From NCBI GenBank assembly GCA_023488865.1, contig JAMDDG010000462.1, positions 4,641 through 10,131 of the forward strand: DNA of 5,491 nt. Direction: 5' to 3'. This DNA comes from Bacteroidota bacterium. GTDB taxonomy: Bacteria > Bacteroidota > Bacteroidia > Bacteroidales > Prolixibacteraceae. This document shows, one piece after another, positions 1 to 5,491 of the stretch. The translations under genes and the position numbers were made by a program. The notes under the pieces are model-generated. The model was given only the letters and a program-made list of their open reading frames with translations, was not told the DNA's origin and made no database searches. Each line of letters starts with the position of its first letter. Position 1 is the stretch's first letter.

Positions 1-1261
1 ACAACCCCAGCGCAGGGTTCGAGATATAAAAAATCTCTTCACCATCCGGCATCAGGTTGAAACCGTCTTTCAGTTTTTTGGGATCGTAAGTTTTTACCAC
101 CTCGTCTAGGTCGGCATACTTAAACCCGACACTTTCAATCTCGAGTTGCGTCAGGTTTTTGGCCTCTTTGCCCGGACAATAGGTTATTTTGAACCTGCCT
201 TCCGACGAACCGTGGATCAGGTGCGCCGCTGCACTCAGGTTGTTGCGGAGCTCTTCGTGCTCCTTGCATGCCTGAAGGGTGGCCGGGGTCCCAAAATAGC
301 CGTACTTCCTGATCAGCCGATCGATCTCCTTGTCTTCGCCAAATTCGACCAGCGCCGGGGCCAGGATGATCAGGTCACCACCATCGGCCAGCGCCATCCG
401 GGTACGGTAAATTGATTTATTGCCCAACCAGGTGCTCTTGAATTCGGTAGGATCGAGGTAAACCACCACTTTTTTCAATGGTTTTTCGAGCATCTCGAAA
501 TTGATATCCAGCGAAAGTTTGGCAGCCATGTCGAATACCTCGGTATCGTCGCCGATAAACAATCCGCGTGTTTTGATTTTGCCATCCGTTTTATCCAATC
601 CAACGACAGTCTGAACATAGACAATCGGCAGATTTTGGGTAAAGTTTTCGGAAGCATAGTTGAAAACCCTGCGAACAGGCGTATCGGCATGCCCCATCAT
701 TTTCTCCATACCGTAAGCGGCGCCGATAAAATGGCTTTTGTTGATCCCTTCAACCCCGCCGGTACCGACGAAGATATTTTTGTTGTAATTGGCCATACCC
801 ACTACTTCGTGAGGGACCACCTGACCAATCGACAGGATCAGGTCAAAATTACCCTCAAGCAACAATTTATTCACCTGGGCTGGCCAGGGAAAGTCGACAG
901 CACCTTCCGAAACTTCTTTCACAAAGGCAGCCGGAACTTCACCAACTGTAACCACATCGTTGCGCCAATCGTGTTCGCGGATCAACGAAGCGGGCAAAGA
1001 GCCGAACATGTGGGCAATCTGGTGCGCGGTCATCGGGGTGTGGGTGCCCAAAGCAGGCAAAACATCCGTCAGCGCCTCGCCGTAATATTGCCAGGTCATC
1101 TCCGTCAATTCTCCTGAACGGCTTGGCAACCGGGTATAATCCGGCGGAATGGCCAGCACCTTTTTGCGTTGCCCCAGCTTCCTGAACGCCTCAAACAAAC
1201 CCGACTTCAAATCCTCTGCGGAGAGTTCGTGTGAGGTGGAACCTATTTTGTAGTAAATCAT
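1..1261 (-). CDS. LarA-family nickel-pincer 2-hydroxyacid racemase/epimerase, probably acting on a sugar acid (partial at left edge)
   Basis: The frame is open from ATG at 1261 to the window edge, giving 420 residues without a stop; family members are about this long, so little is missing. The LarA signature is visible: D41-x-x-R44 in PPDYTRLP, GTHTPMT with H74, GQVVPH with H151, K161, and H177 in NKSH. The spacings H151 to K161 (+10) and H151 to H177 (+26) equal those of H174, K184 and H200 in Lactobacillus plantarum LarA. There the two histidines H108/H174 are catalytic, the lysine carries the nickel-pincer nucleotide and H200 binds nickel. The protein should therefore be an active, cofactor-dependent cytosolic enzyme that needs LarB/C/E-type maturation, not encoded here. 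Where lactate racemases usually carry a Q-x-x-K substrate-binding motif, this protein seems to have NKSIYRTR (281-288), suggesting another substrate. Downstream of kdgK and uxuB, mannonate/gluconate 2-epimerase is the best guess; such proteins are often labelled D-mannonate epimerase in Bacteroidetes. The family is certain, the substrate inferred. Confidence 0.85.
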   Translation of the reverse strand, partial: MIYYKIGSTSHELSAEDLKSGLFEAFRKLGQRKKVLAIPPDYTRLPSRSGELTEMTWQYYGEALTDVLPALGTHTPMTAHQIAHMFGSLPASLIREHDWRNDVVTVGEVPAAFVKEVSEGAVDFPWPAQVNKLLLEGNFDLILSIGQVVPHEVVGMANYNKNIFVGTGGVEGINKSHFIGAAYGMEKMMGHADTPVRRVFNYASENFTQNLPIVYVQTVVGLDKTDGKIKTRGLFIGDDTEVFDMAAKLSLDINFEMLEKPLKKVVVYLDPTEFKSTWLGNKSIYRTRMALADGGDLIILAPALVEFGEDKEIDRLIRKYGYFGTPATLQACKEHEELRNNLSAAAHLIHGSSEGRFKITYCPGKEAKNLTQLEIESVGFKYADLDEVVKTYDPKKLKDGFNLMPDGEEIFYISNPALGL

Positions 1262-1295
1262 TTGCCAATATTGTTAAATTGATGCTTAACTATCA

Positions 1296-1402
1296 ATTTT
1301 GGATTTTCGATTTTCGATTTTGGAATGATGAACTCCGAAAATCAGTGCTCCCAAATCTTAAATCGCAGCGCAATCGAAAATCCAAAATCTAAAATCCAAA
1401 AT
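1296..1402. repeat. Imperfect inverted repeat of GATTTTS heptads between kdgK and the larA-like gene
   Basis: The left arm (1296-1323) and right arm (1375-1402) are 28 nt each and match as reverse complements at 25 of 28 positions, with a 51-nt loop (1324-1374). Both arms are tandem runs of a 7-nt unit, GATTTTC/GATTTTG on the plus strand, and the three mismatches fall at the variable base of the unit. The repeat fills most of the 148-bp spacer. Its outer end lies 7 bp past the kdgK stop codon. An RNA reading through would fold into a long A/U-rich hairpin, which could attenuate, terminate or stabilise the kdgK 3' end. There is no clear poly-U tract, so a classic intrinsic terminator is not claimed. 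It could also be a copy of a dispersed genomic repeat. No flanking target-site duplication is evident. Confidence 0.75.
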
Positions 1403-1409
1403 CCATCCT

Positions 1410-2489
1410 TTATCTCTTCACCCTTGCATTTCCCTTCCAGATACTCCAAACCATCTCTTCGTCGGCAGGTTGGGCGTAGTCGGTAAGGAAAGTAGTGGCT
1501 AATGCGCCGGATGCCCAGCCGAACTGGATCCATTTGGCAGGCTCCCAGCCTTTCAAAATTCCGTAAAGCATACCGCCTACAAAACCATCGCCACCGCCAA
1601 TGCGGTCAAGTACATTGATTTTGCGTGGCTCCACCACATGCCATTCGGTCCCTTCGAGCATGATGGCGCCCCAAAGATGTTCGTTGGTGCTAACCACCTG
1701 ACGAAGCGTTGTGGCAAATACGGAGGCATTCGGGAATTTTGCTTTCACCCGGTTGATCATCTCTTTGAAACCGTCAATTTCGGAAGACAATTGTTTTCCG
1801 CCTGCTTCGGGTCCCTGAATACCCAGGCACAACTGAAAATCTTCCTCGTTGCCGATCAGGATATCTGCCACTGAAGCGATCTCTTCGAAGATGGCGCTCA
1901 GCTCAGCCTCGCGGCCTTTCCAGAAAGAAGCGCGGTAGTTGAGGTCGAAAGCGATACGGGTACCATATTTCTTGGCGCTGCGGGCCAGCTCCAGACAGAA
2001 TTTACTGGTTTCGGGCGACAAAGCGCCGATCAATCCCGACAGGTGTACGATTTGAACGCCTTCTTCCCTGAAAATGCGCTCCAGATCAAAATCCTTGACA
2101 TTCAGGGTACGGCCAACTTCTCCGGCACGGTCGTTCTGTACCCTTGGACCGCGGCTCCCGAAACCACTGTCGGCAATATTAAACTGGTGACGATAGCCCC
2201 ATGGACCTCCTTGTTCCACTTCCGCACCTTCGAAAGTCATTCCCCTGCTTAACAGGTTGCTCTTGATCAGTTTGGCAATCGGGCTATCTTTTACAAAAGT
2301 GGTCAATACCTTAACAGGAAGGCCCAGATAGGAAGCGACGCTCGCTACGTTGGTCTCGGCGCTGGTGGCCTGCATTTGGAACAGGTCACTGCTGTGTACC
2401 GGCTGACCGTTTACCGGAGTTATCCGAACGCCCATGCTGGTAGGGACCAGCAGGGATGTTTTGCAGTTTTGCTTTAATGTGATGTTCAT
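1410..2489 (-). CDS. kdgK: 2-keto-3-deoxygluconate kinase (PfkB/ribokinase family)
   Basis: This 359-residue cytosolic sugar kinase should phosphorylate 2-keto-3-deoxygluconate to KDPG with ATP, the step that passes hexuronate carbon to KDPG aldolase. PfkB features appear in order. SAETNVASVASYLG (43-56) is the N-terminal substrate-side motif. FDLNYRASFW (181-190) is the strand typical of KDG kinases. GNEED lies at 213-217. DRIGGGDGF (295-303) is the PfkB signature with catalytic base D301 and a GGGD anion hole. Length is normal for the family. The start at 2489 is 12 bp after the uxuB stop, indicating co-transcription. About 15 extra residues precede the conserved region (TSMGVRITP), so M19 is a less likely alternative start; no Shine-Dalgarno helps to decide. 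The family is secure. KDG specificity rests on the FDLNYR-type motif and the neighbouring uronate genes; a 5-dehydro-2-deoxygluconate or fructose kinase is less likely. Confidence 0.88.
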   Translation of the reverse strand: MNITLKQNCKTSLLVPTSMGVRITPVNGQPVHSSDLFQMQATSAETNVASVASYLGLPVKVLTTFVKDSPIAKLIKSNLLSRGMTFEGAEVEQGGPWGYRHQFNIADSGFGSRGPRVQNDRAGEVGRTLNVKDFDLERIFREEGVQIVHLSGLIGALSPETSKFCLELARSAKKYGTRIAFDLNYRASFWKGREAELSAIFEEIASVADILIGNEEDFQLCLGIQGPEAGGKQLSSEIDGFKEMINRVKAKFPNASVFATTLRQVVSTNEHLWGAIMLEGTEWHVVEPRKINVLDRIGGGDGFVGGMLYGILKGWEPAKWIQFGWASGALATTFLTDYAQPADEEMVWSIWKGNARVKR

Positions 2490-2501
2490 ATGAAAAAGTT
2501 T

Positions 2502-3353
2502 TTAGACTCCGCTGTAAGCGTTGAACCCACCGTCGACCGGGATTACGATTCCGGTTACGAAAGAGGAAATATCGGACAAAAGGTAAAGTGTAGCACCCTG
2601 CAAATCATCGGGATCCCCAAATTTTCCCATTGGTGTGTTGGTAACAATTTTGTTGCCACGAGGTGAGAAACCACCTGTTTTTTCATCCAATACCAGGAAT
2701 CGGTTCTGATTGGTGATGAAGAAGCCGGGGGCTATCGAATTCACCCGGATACCCATTTTGGCTAAGTGTACGGCCAACCATTCTGTGAAATTGTTGACCG
2801 ATGCCTTGGCGGCAGAGTAGGCTGGAATCTTGGTAAGTGGGTGGTATGAATTCATGGAAGAGATGTTCAAGACAGAGCCCTTCTTGTTTTTGAGCATATC
2901 GCGGGTAAAGACCATGGTTGGAAGGATGGTTCCTTTGAAATTGAGCGCAAAGACTTTGTCGAAACCCTCCATTTGGAGGCCATAAAAAGTAGTTTCAAGT
3001 TTATCCAGATCTTTTTCCTCGATTTGATCGACTTGCGTTGTCGCAAGTGGGGAATTGCCGCCGGCGCCATTGATCAGCAATTCGATTAGTCCCAGTTTCT
3101 CGTTGATAACCGTTTTTGCGGCTTCGAGCGATTCTTTGTCCAGCACATTGGCTTTCACTCCGATACAGGTTGCTTTGAATTCCTTGGATATCTCTGCTGC
3201 CACCTGACTGGCAAGTTCCTCGTTTATATCAACGATGGCCACTTTGACGCCAACAGATACCAGCGCCTTAACCAATGACACCCCGATCACACCTGCGCCT
3301 CCGGTGATGACACCAACTTTTCCACTCAAATCATCAAAAGAAATTTTTTTCAT
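2502..3353 (-). CDS. uxuB: SDR-family D-mannonate oxidoreductase / fructuronate reductase
   Basis: A 283-residue classical short-chain dehydrogenase/reductase. The Rossmann motif TGGAGVIG (17-24) is followed by D42 at the end of the second strand, which favours NAD(H) over NADP(H). INGAGG (94-99) is the NNAG-type motif. The catalytic set is N138, S166, Y179 and K183 (YSAAK). Substrate loop 210-240 and a C-terminal PVDGGF (272-277) follow. A segment at about 104-128 (between INGAGG and N138) is longer than in a minimal SDR. Known biology: Bacillus subtilis UxuB (YjmF) is an SDR of nearly the same length assigned to mannonate oxidation/fructuronate reduction, unlike the unrelated mannitol-dehydrogenase-type UxuB of E. 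coli. Sitting between the repressor (30-bp gap) and kdgK (12-bp gap), opposite uxaE, it would reduce fructuronate to mannonate. The SDR family is certain; substrate is by context, and gluconate 5-dehydrogenase-like activity is the main alternative. Confidence 0.78.
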   Translation of the reverse strand: MKKISFDDLSGKVGVITGGAGVIGVSLVKALVSVGVKVAIVDINEELASQVAAEISKEFKATCIGVKANVLDKESLEAAKTVINEKLGLIELLINGAGGNSPLATTQVDQIEEKDLDKLETTFYGLQMEGFDKVFALNFKGTILPTMVFTRDMLKNKKGSVLNISSMNSYHPLTKIPAYSAAKASVNNFTEWLAVHLAKMGIRVNSIAPGFFITNQNRFLVLDEKTGGFSPRGNKIVTNTPMGKFGDPDDLQGATLYLLSDISSFVTGIVIPVDGGFNAYSGV

Positions 3354-3383
3354 TTGTAAAAATTTTATAGGGTAATAAATATA

Positions 3384-4433
3384 TTAAAAAGTACTGAAAA
3401 AATCCAGATTTTCCTTGGTAATCAAGTCAATAGAGGTGAAATTTTCTTTCTTTATTTTTTCTTTCTTTACCAAAAAATCAAAAAGAAGCTGAATGGACTG
3501 AAAACCCTGAACCTCTGGCTTTTGACAGATCAGAAAATCGATCTGCCCTTCTTTGAGCAAAGCAATATTTTGAGGGATCAGGTCGTATCCTATAATCTTG
3601 GGAGAGGTGCAAAGTTCTTTAAAGCAGGTGGCTGCAAGATGAACTTTGGAGTTTGTCACGAAGATAGCATCCACTTCGCATGGGTCGATCCCTAATTCAG
3701 CAAGATGGCCTACAATCTCTCCCTTGTTTCCTGAAACCTCCATTTTAACTATCCGATGACCGTTTTGATTTTCTTCAAAATAGCGCATAAAACCGCGCTC
3801 GCGCTGCAGCAAATGGTTGGCATTGTCCAATTCCCTGGCAACATGGATCAACAAAACCAGACTCTTCCCTTTGACTCCCCAGTCGGTGAGTTTTGCAGCT
3901 AAAAAACCACTGTCGAACGAGCTTTGTGCCACAAAAGCAATGGGGTTAGTCTCCTGAAGTGTAGAGTCTATGAAAATATAGGGGATTTTCTTCTCGTCCA
4001 GATTTTTTGTAAAACGAAGCGCCTCGCGTTTGGCCCAGGGCGCCAGCATAACAGCATCCGGATTAACCAGAAGTAATTTTTCTGCCTCTGTTAAAAAGGA
4101 GGACGAATCATCCATCTCGAAAAAGAACTGTTCAATTTTTACACCATAAGCTTTGAGCTGCCCCATGGCCTTTTCAACTCCCAGTTGAGGCTTCGACCAG
4201 TAAGTATCCTGGCTGACTGCTTTCGGCATCAAAGTGGCAAAAACGATGCTCTTTTTGGAGGCCAAACTACTTGCCAGAAGATTAGGCCGGTAATCAAGTT
4301 CATCGATGATTTTTTGAATCCTATGTTTGGTATCATCAGAAACTTCCCCCCTGTTGTGAAGTACCCTGTCGACGGTGCCGATGGATACACCGGCTTTAAG
4401 CGCTATGTCTTTAATCCGAATAGTTTTTTTCAT
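3384..4433 (-). CDS. LacI-family transcriptional repressor of the uronate locus
   Basis: A 349-residue regulator with the full LacI layout. The N-terminal helix-turn-helix spans about residues 5-32 (IKDIALKAGVSIGTVDRVLH, 7-26). A hinge helix at about 50-61 carries a leucine (L57) at the position that in LacI/PurR wedges into the central CG step of the operator. The remainder is a periplasmic-binding-protein-like sensor domain (about 62-349), which probably binds a pathway intermediate such as a ketouronate or KDG. No membrane segment is seen. Two operator-like sequences with a central CG lie directly upstream, so autoregulation is likely. The gene heads the leftward cluster, 30 bp before uxuB. 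The start at 4433 gives the conserved N-terminus directly before the HTH; the predicted leader is only about 14 nt. Family is certain; effector and regulon are inferred. The protein is analogous in role to KdgR/UxuR regulators but cannot be equated with a named one. Confidence 0.9.
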   Translation of the reverse strand: MKKTIRIKDIALKAGVSIGTVDRVLHNRGEVSDDTKHRIQKIIDELDYRPNLLASSLASKKSIVFATLMPKAVSQDTYWSKPQLGVEKAMGQLKAYGVKIEQFFFEMDDSSSFLTEAEKLLLVNPDAVMLAPWAKREALRFTKNLDEKKIPYIFIDSTLQETNPIAFVAQSSFDSGFLAAKLTDWGVKGKSLVLLIHVARELDNANHLLQRERGFMRYFEENQNGHRIVKMEVSGNKGEIVGHLAELGIDPCEVDAIFVTNSKVHLAATCFKELCTSPKIIGYDLIPQNIALLKEGQIDFLICQKPEVQGFQSIQLLFDFLVKKEKIKKENFTSIDLITKENLDFFSTF

Positions 4434-4452
4434 TTTCGCATTTAAACCGAAG

Positions 4453-4486
4453 CAAATTTAAGCATTATTTTAATTTCGTGTACGAA
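4453..4486 (-). promoter_or_regulatory. Putative Bacteroidetes-type promoter for the leftward repressor-uxuB-kdgK cluster
   Basis: Read on the minus strand, TAAATTTG (4460-4453) is an exact match to the Bacteroidetes -7 consensus TAnnTTTG. A poor -33 candidate, TTCG (4486-4483), lies 22 nt upstream inside operator 1. Transcription would start near 4447, leaving a leader of about 14 nt before the ATG at 4433. The overlap of operator 1 with the -33 region is the expected arrangement for repression. The phylum assumption is part of the argument. Confidence 0.5.
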
Positions 4487-4491
4487 CACGG
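4474..4491. promoter_or_regulatory. LacI-type operator 1 (repressor-side)
   Basis: TTTCGTGTACGAACACGG contains a 14-bp near-palindrome at 4477-4490 centred on CG (4483-4484). The half sites CGTGTAC and GAACACG agree at 6 of 7 positions after reverse complementing. An even-length palindrome with a central CG is typical of LacI-family operators. An 18-bp copy with one difference lies at 4563-4580. The site is about 50 bp from the repressor start and overlaps the upstream element of its promoter. Confidence 0.75.
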
Positions 4492-4520
4492 GAAAAATAA
4501 TCCAGACTATTTATCGGGTT

Positions 4521-4538
4521 CAATTTTCTGAAAAATTG
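4521..4538. repeat. Perfect 7-bp inverted repeat midway between the two operators
   Basis: The arms CAATTTT (4521-4527) and AAAATTG (4532-4538) are perfect reverse complements around the spacer CTGA. The centre (4529.5) is within 2 bp of the midpoint of the two operator centres (4528). It could be a site for a second regulator or an A/T-rich bend helping a loop. In such A/T-rich DNA it may also be chance. It overlaps the proposed -33 element of the uxaE promoter. Confidence 0.4.
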
Positions 4539-4567
4539 TAATTTGTTTTAAAAAATAATTACTTTCG
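4536..4567 (+). promoter_or_regulatory. Putative Bacteroidetes-type promoter for uxaE
   Basis: TACTTTCG (4560-4567) matches the -7 consensus TAnnTTTG at all but one fixed position. TTG at 4536-4538 lies 21 nt upstream as a -33 element; TTTG at 4542-4545 is closer than usual. Transcription would begin around 4573, giving a leader of about 60 nt. Operator 2 overlaps the -7 box and the start point, so repressor binding would block initiation. Confidence 0.45.
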
Positions 4568-4580
4568 TGAACGAACACGG
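4563..4580. promoter_or_regulatory. LacI-type operator 2 (uxaE-side)
   Basis: TTTCGTGAACGAACACGG is identical to operator 1 at 17 of 18 positions, in the same orientation, including the bases outside the palindrome. Its core (4566-4579) is centred on CG (4572-4573). The single change (A for T at 4570) breaks one more base pair of symmetry, so this may be the weaker site. The centre lies about 60 bp before the uxaE start and 89 bp from the centre of operator 1. Confidence 0.75.
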
Positions 4581-4584
4581 AACC

Positions 4585-4616
4585 TTTTCCCATTGCTTAA
4601 ATGCGCGTAGGGAAAA
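4585..4616 (+). repeat. Inverted repeat in the uxaE leader
   Basis: TTTTCCC (4585-4591) and GGGAAAA (4610-4616) are perfect 7-nt complements with an 18-nt loop. The right arm ends 16 nt before the uxaE ATG. In the predicted leader RNA this could form a hairpin affecting stability or translation. The loop is large and no riboswitch family is recognised, so a function is not claimed. Confidence 0.35.
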
Positions 4617-4632
4617 TCAAATTAAAGAAAAT

Positions 4633-5491
4633 ATGAGACTTGGAAAATACAGTTTTGGAATCGGTGACCGATTCGCACATCAAGGCGTTGCACAACTGAG
4701 GGCCCTTTTAAAGGCCCATGCGGCAGGTATTGAAGTAACCCCGGTATGGAACAAATCGAACCGCGAACACGGTTACGTCCACACTCACCCTAATGATACC
4801 CGGAAAGAAGCTGACCAGGCCGTTGAAACGCTGGGCTACAAAGGAAGTTATTGTGTCGACGCCGACCATATTAACCTGGGAAATGTCGAAAACTTCATCC
4901 ACTCCTCCGATTTCTTCACCATTGATGTTGCAGGAAAGATTGGCATTCCTCCTGCCCACGAGGAGATTAAAGCGTTTGTTGCCTCCTGCAAGCCCTATTC
5001 CGGTCATCTTTCGATTCCAAAGATTGCCCATGCATTCGAAATTGACGACCAACTTCTCGAAAAAATCGCAGACAAATTTTTGACGGCTATCAACGAAGCA
5101 GCTAATATCTATCGTTTTATCGCCGACCGCAAAGGTTCGGAAAATTTCGTAACCGAGATATCCATGGACGAAGTGGAGACGCCACAATCGCCGGTCGAAC
5201 TCTTTTTCATCCTTAAAATGATTTCTAACCTGGGCATTCCGGTACAAACCATCGCCCCAAAATTCACCGGCAGGTTTAACAAGGGAGTTGATTATGTGGG
5301 AGATACTGCAAAATTTGCCCGCGAATTTGAAGAAGATATCCTGGTAATTGAATATGCCATCAAAGAATTCAACCTTCCTGACAACCTGAAACTGAGCATT
5401 CATTCAGGTTCCGATAAATTTTCCATCTATCCTGAGATTCAACGGATCATCAAATTGTATGACAAGGGAATACATGTCAAAACTGCAGGCA
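4633..5491 (+). CDS. uxaE: Tagaturonate/fructuronate epimerase, UxaE family (partial, 5' part)
   Basis: The first 286 residues are present; the right edge cuts the gene. The protein fits the UxaE family, described from Thermotoga maritima as a tagaturonate-fructuronate epimerase (EC 5.1.2.7). This enzyme lets galacturonate carbon enter the glucuronate branch without tagaturonate reductase (UxaB) and altronate dehydratase (UxaA). Characteristic segments are GIGDRFAHQGVAQLRA (9-24), CVDADHINLGN (74-84), TEISMDEVETPQSP (174-187), APKFTGRFNKGVDYVGD (208-224) and SIHSGSDKFSIYP (255-267). The acidic and histidine residues D76, D78, H79, E175, D179 and H257 are plausible metal or catalytic ligands; this assignment is inferred. 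No signal peptide is visible, so the protein is cytosolic. The ATG at 4633 begins directly at the conserved N-terminus and is preceded by A-rich sequence rather than a Shine-Dalgarno. Transcribed divergently from the repressor, with operator 2 on its promoter. Recognition is from remembered family motifs and the pathway context. Confidence 0.82.
   Translation, partial: MRLGKYSFGIGDRFAHQGVAQLRALLKAHAAGIEVTPVWNKSNREHGYVHTHPNDTRKEADQAVETLGYKGSYCVDADHINLGNVENFIHSSDFFTIDVAGKIGIPPAHEEIKAFVASCKPYSGHLSIPKIAHAFEIDDQLLEKIADKFLTAINEAANIYRFIADRKGSENFVTEISMDEVETPQSPVELFFILKMISNLGIPVQTIAPKFTGRFNKGVDYVGDTAKFAREFEEDILVIEYAIKEFNLPDNLKLSIHSGSDKFSIYPEIQRIIKLYDKGIHVKTAG

Noticed and set aside
635..1117. Plus-strand open frame of 160 codons.
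   Set aside because: It lies antisense to the larA-like gene, whose frame carries all the conserved LarA motifs; the plus-strand product shows no recognisable family.
1262..1409. A separate promoter for the larA-like gene.
   Set aside because: No TAnnTTTG-like -7 box and no copy of the CG-centred operator was found in this spacer; only the inverted repeat stands out.
1342..1533. Minus-strand open frame of 63 codons ending in a WILDFGFSI-like peptide.
   Set aside because: It overlaps the 3' end of kdgK in another frame and its tail is just translation of the GATTTTS heptad repeat, a well-known kind of spurious peptide.
4430..4441. A three-codon upstream frame (ATG CGA AAA TGA, minus strand) overlapping the repressor start codon.
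   Set aside because: It lies within the predicted leader and could in principle affect repressor translation, but it is very short and nothing but its position supports a role.
4708..5403. Minus-strand open frame of 231 codons opposite uxaE.
   Set aside because: The plus strand encodes the conserved UxaE protein across the whole stretch; the antisense peptide has no recognisable motifs and is a codon-bias shadow.
1..5491. CRISPR arrays, tRNA or rRNA genes, insertion sequences and phage genes.
   Set aside because: No repeat-spacer pattern, cloverleaf, transposase or integrase motif was seen; the window is nearly filled by metabolic genes.

Overview
The window is a compact sugar-acid (hexuronate) catabolism locus, most likely from a Bacteroidetes/Bacteroidota bacterium. 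The phylum call rests on three things. There are no Shine-Dalgarno sequences in front of the starts. Bacteroidetes-type -7 boxes (TAnnTTTG) are present. The protein versions also look familiar from that phylum: a LacI regulator with the SIGTVDRVLHNRG recognition helix, a UxaE epimerase and an SDR-type UxuB. A finer placement cannot be made from the sequence alone.

Layout, left to right. Positions 1-1261 (minus strand) hold a LarA-family nickel-pincer racemase/epimerase, cut by the left edge after 420 residues. Positions 1262-1409 are a spacer dominated by a 28-bp imperfect inverted repeat built of GATTTTS heptads. Positions 1410-2489 (minus) are a PfkB-family 2-keto-3-deoxygluconate kinase (KdgK). 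Positions 2502-3353 (minus) are a short-chain dehydrogenase that fits SDR-type fructuronate reductase (UxuB). Positions 3384-4433 (minus) are a LacI-family repressor. Positions 4434-4632 are a divergent control region with two near-identical LacI-type operators. From 4633 to the right edge (plus) lies the first 286 residues of a tagaturonate/fructuronate epimerase (UxaE).

Together the genes describe this route: galacturonate -> tagaturonate -> (UxaE) fructuronate -> (UxuB) mannonate -> 2-keto-3-deoxygluconate -> (KdgK) KDPG. Uronate isomerase (UxaC), mannonate dehydratase (UxuA) and KDPG aldolase are not in the window and would be encoded elsewhere. The LarA homologue is the unusual member. 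In this setting a 2-epimerase acting on an aldonic acid such as mannonate/gluconate makes more sense than a lactate racemase.

Regulation is probably local. The repressor gene heads the leftward cluster, and the two operators (centres 89 bp apart) each lie on one of the two divergent promoters. The repressor would therefore control both itself with uxuB-kdgK(-larA) and the uxaE transcript. The individual enzyme families are known. The less ordinary points are the LarA member, the operator architecture and the heptad inverted repeat.
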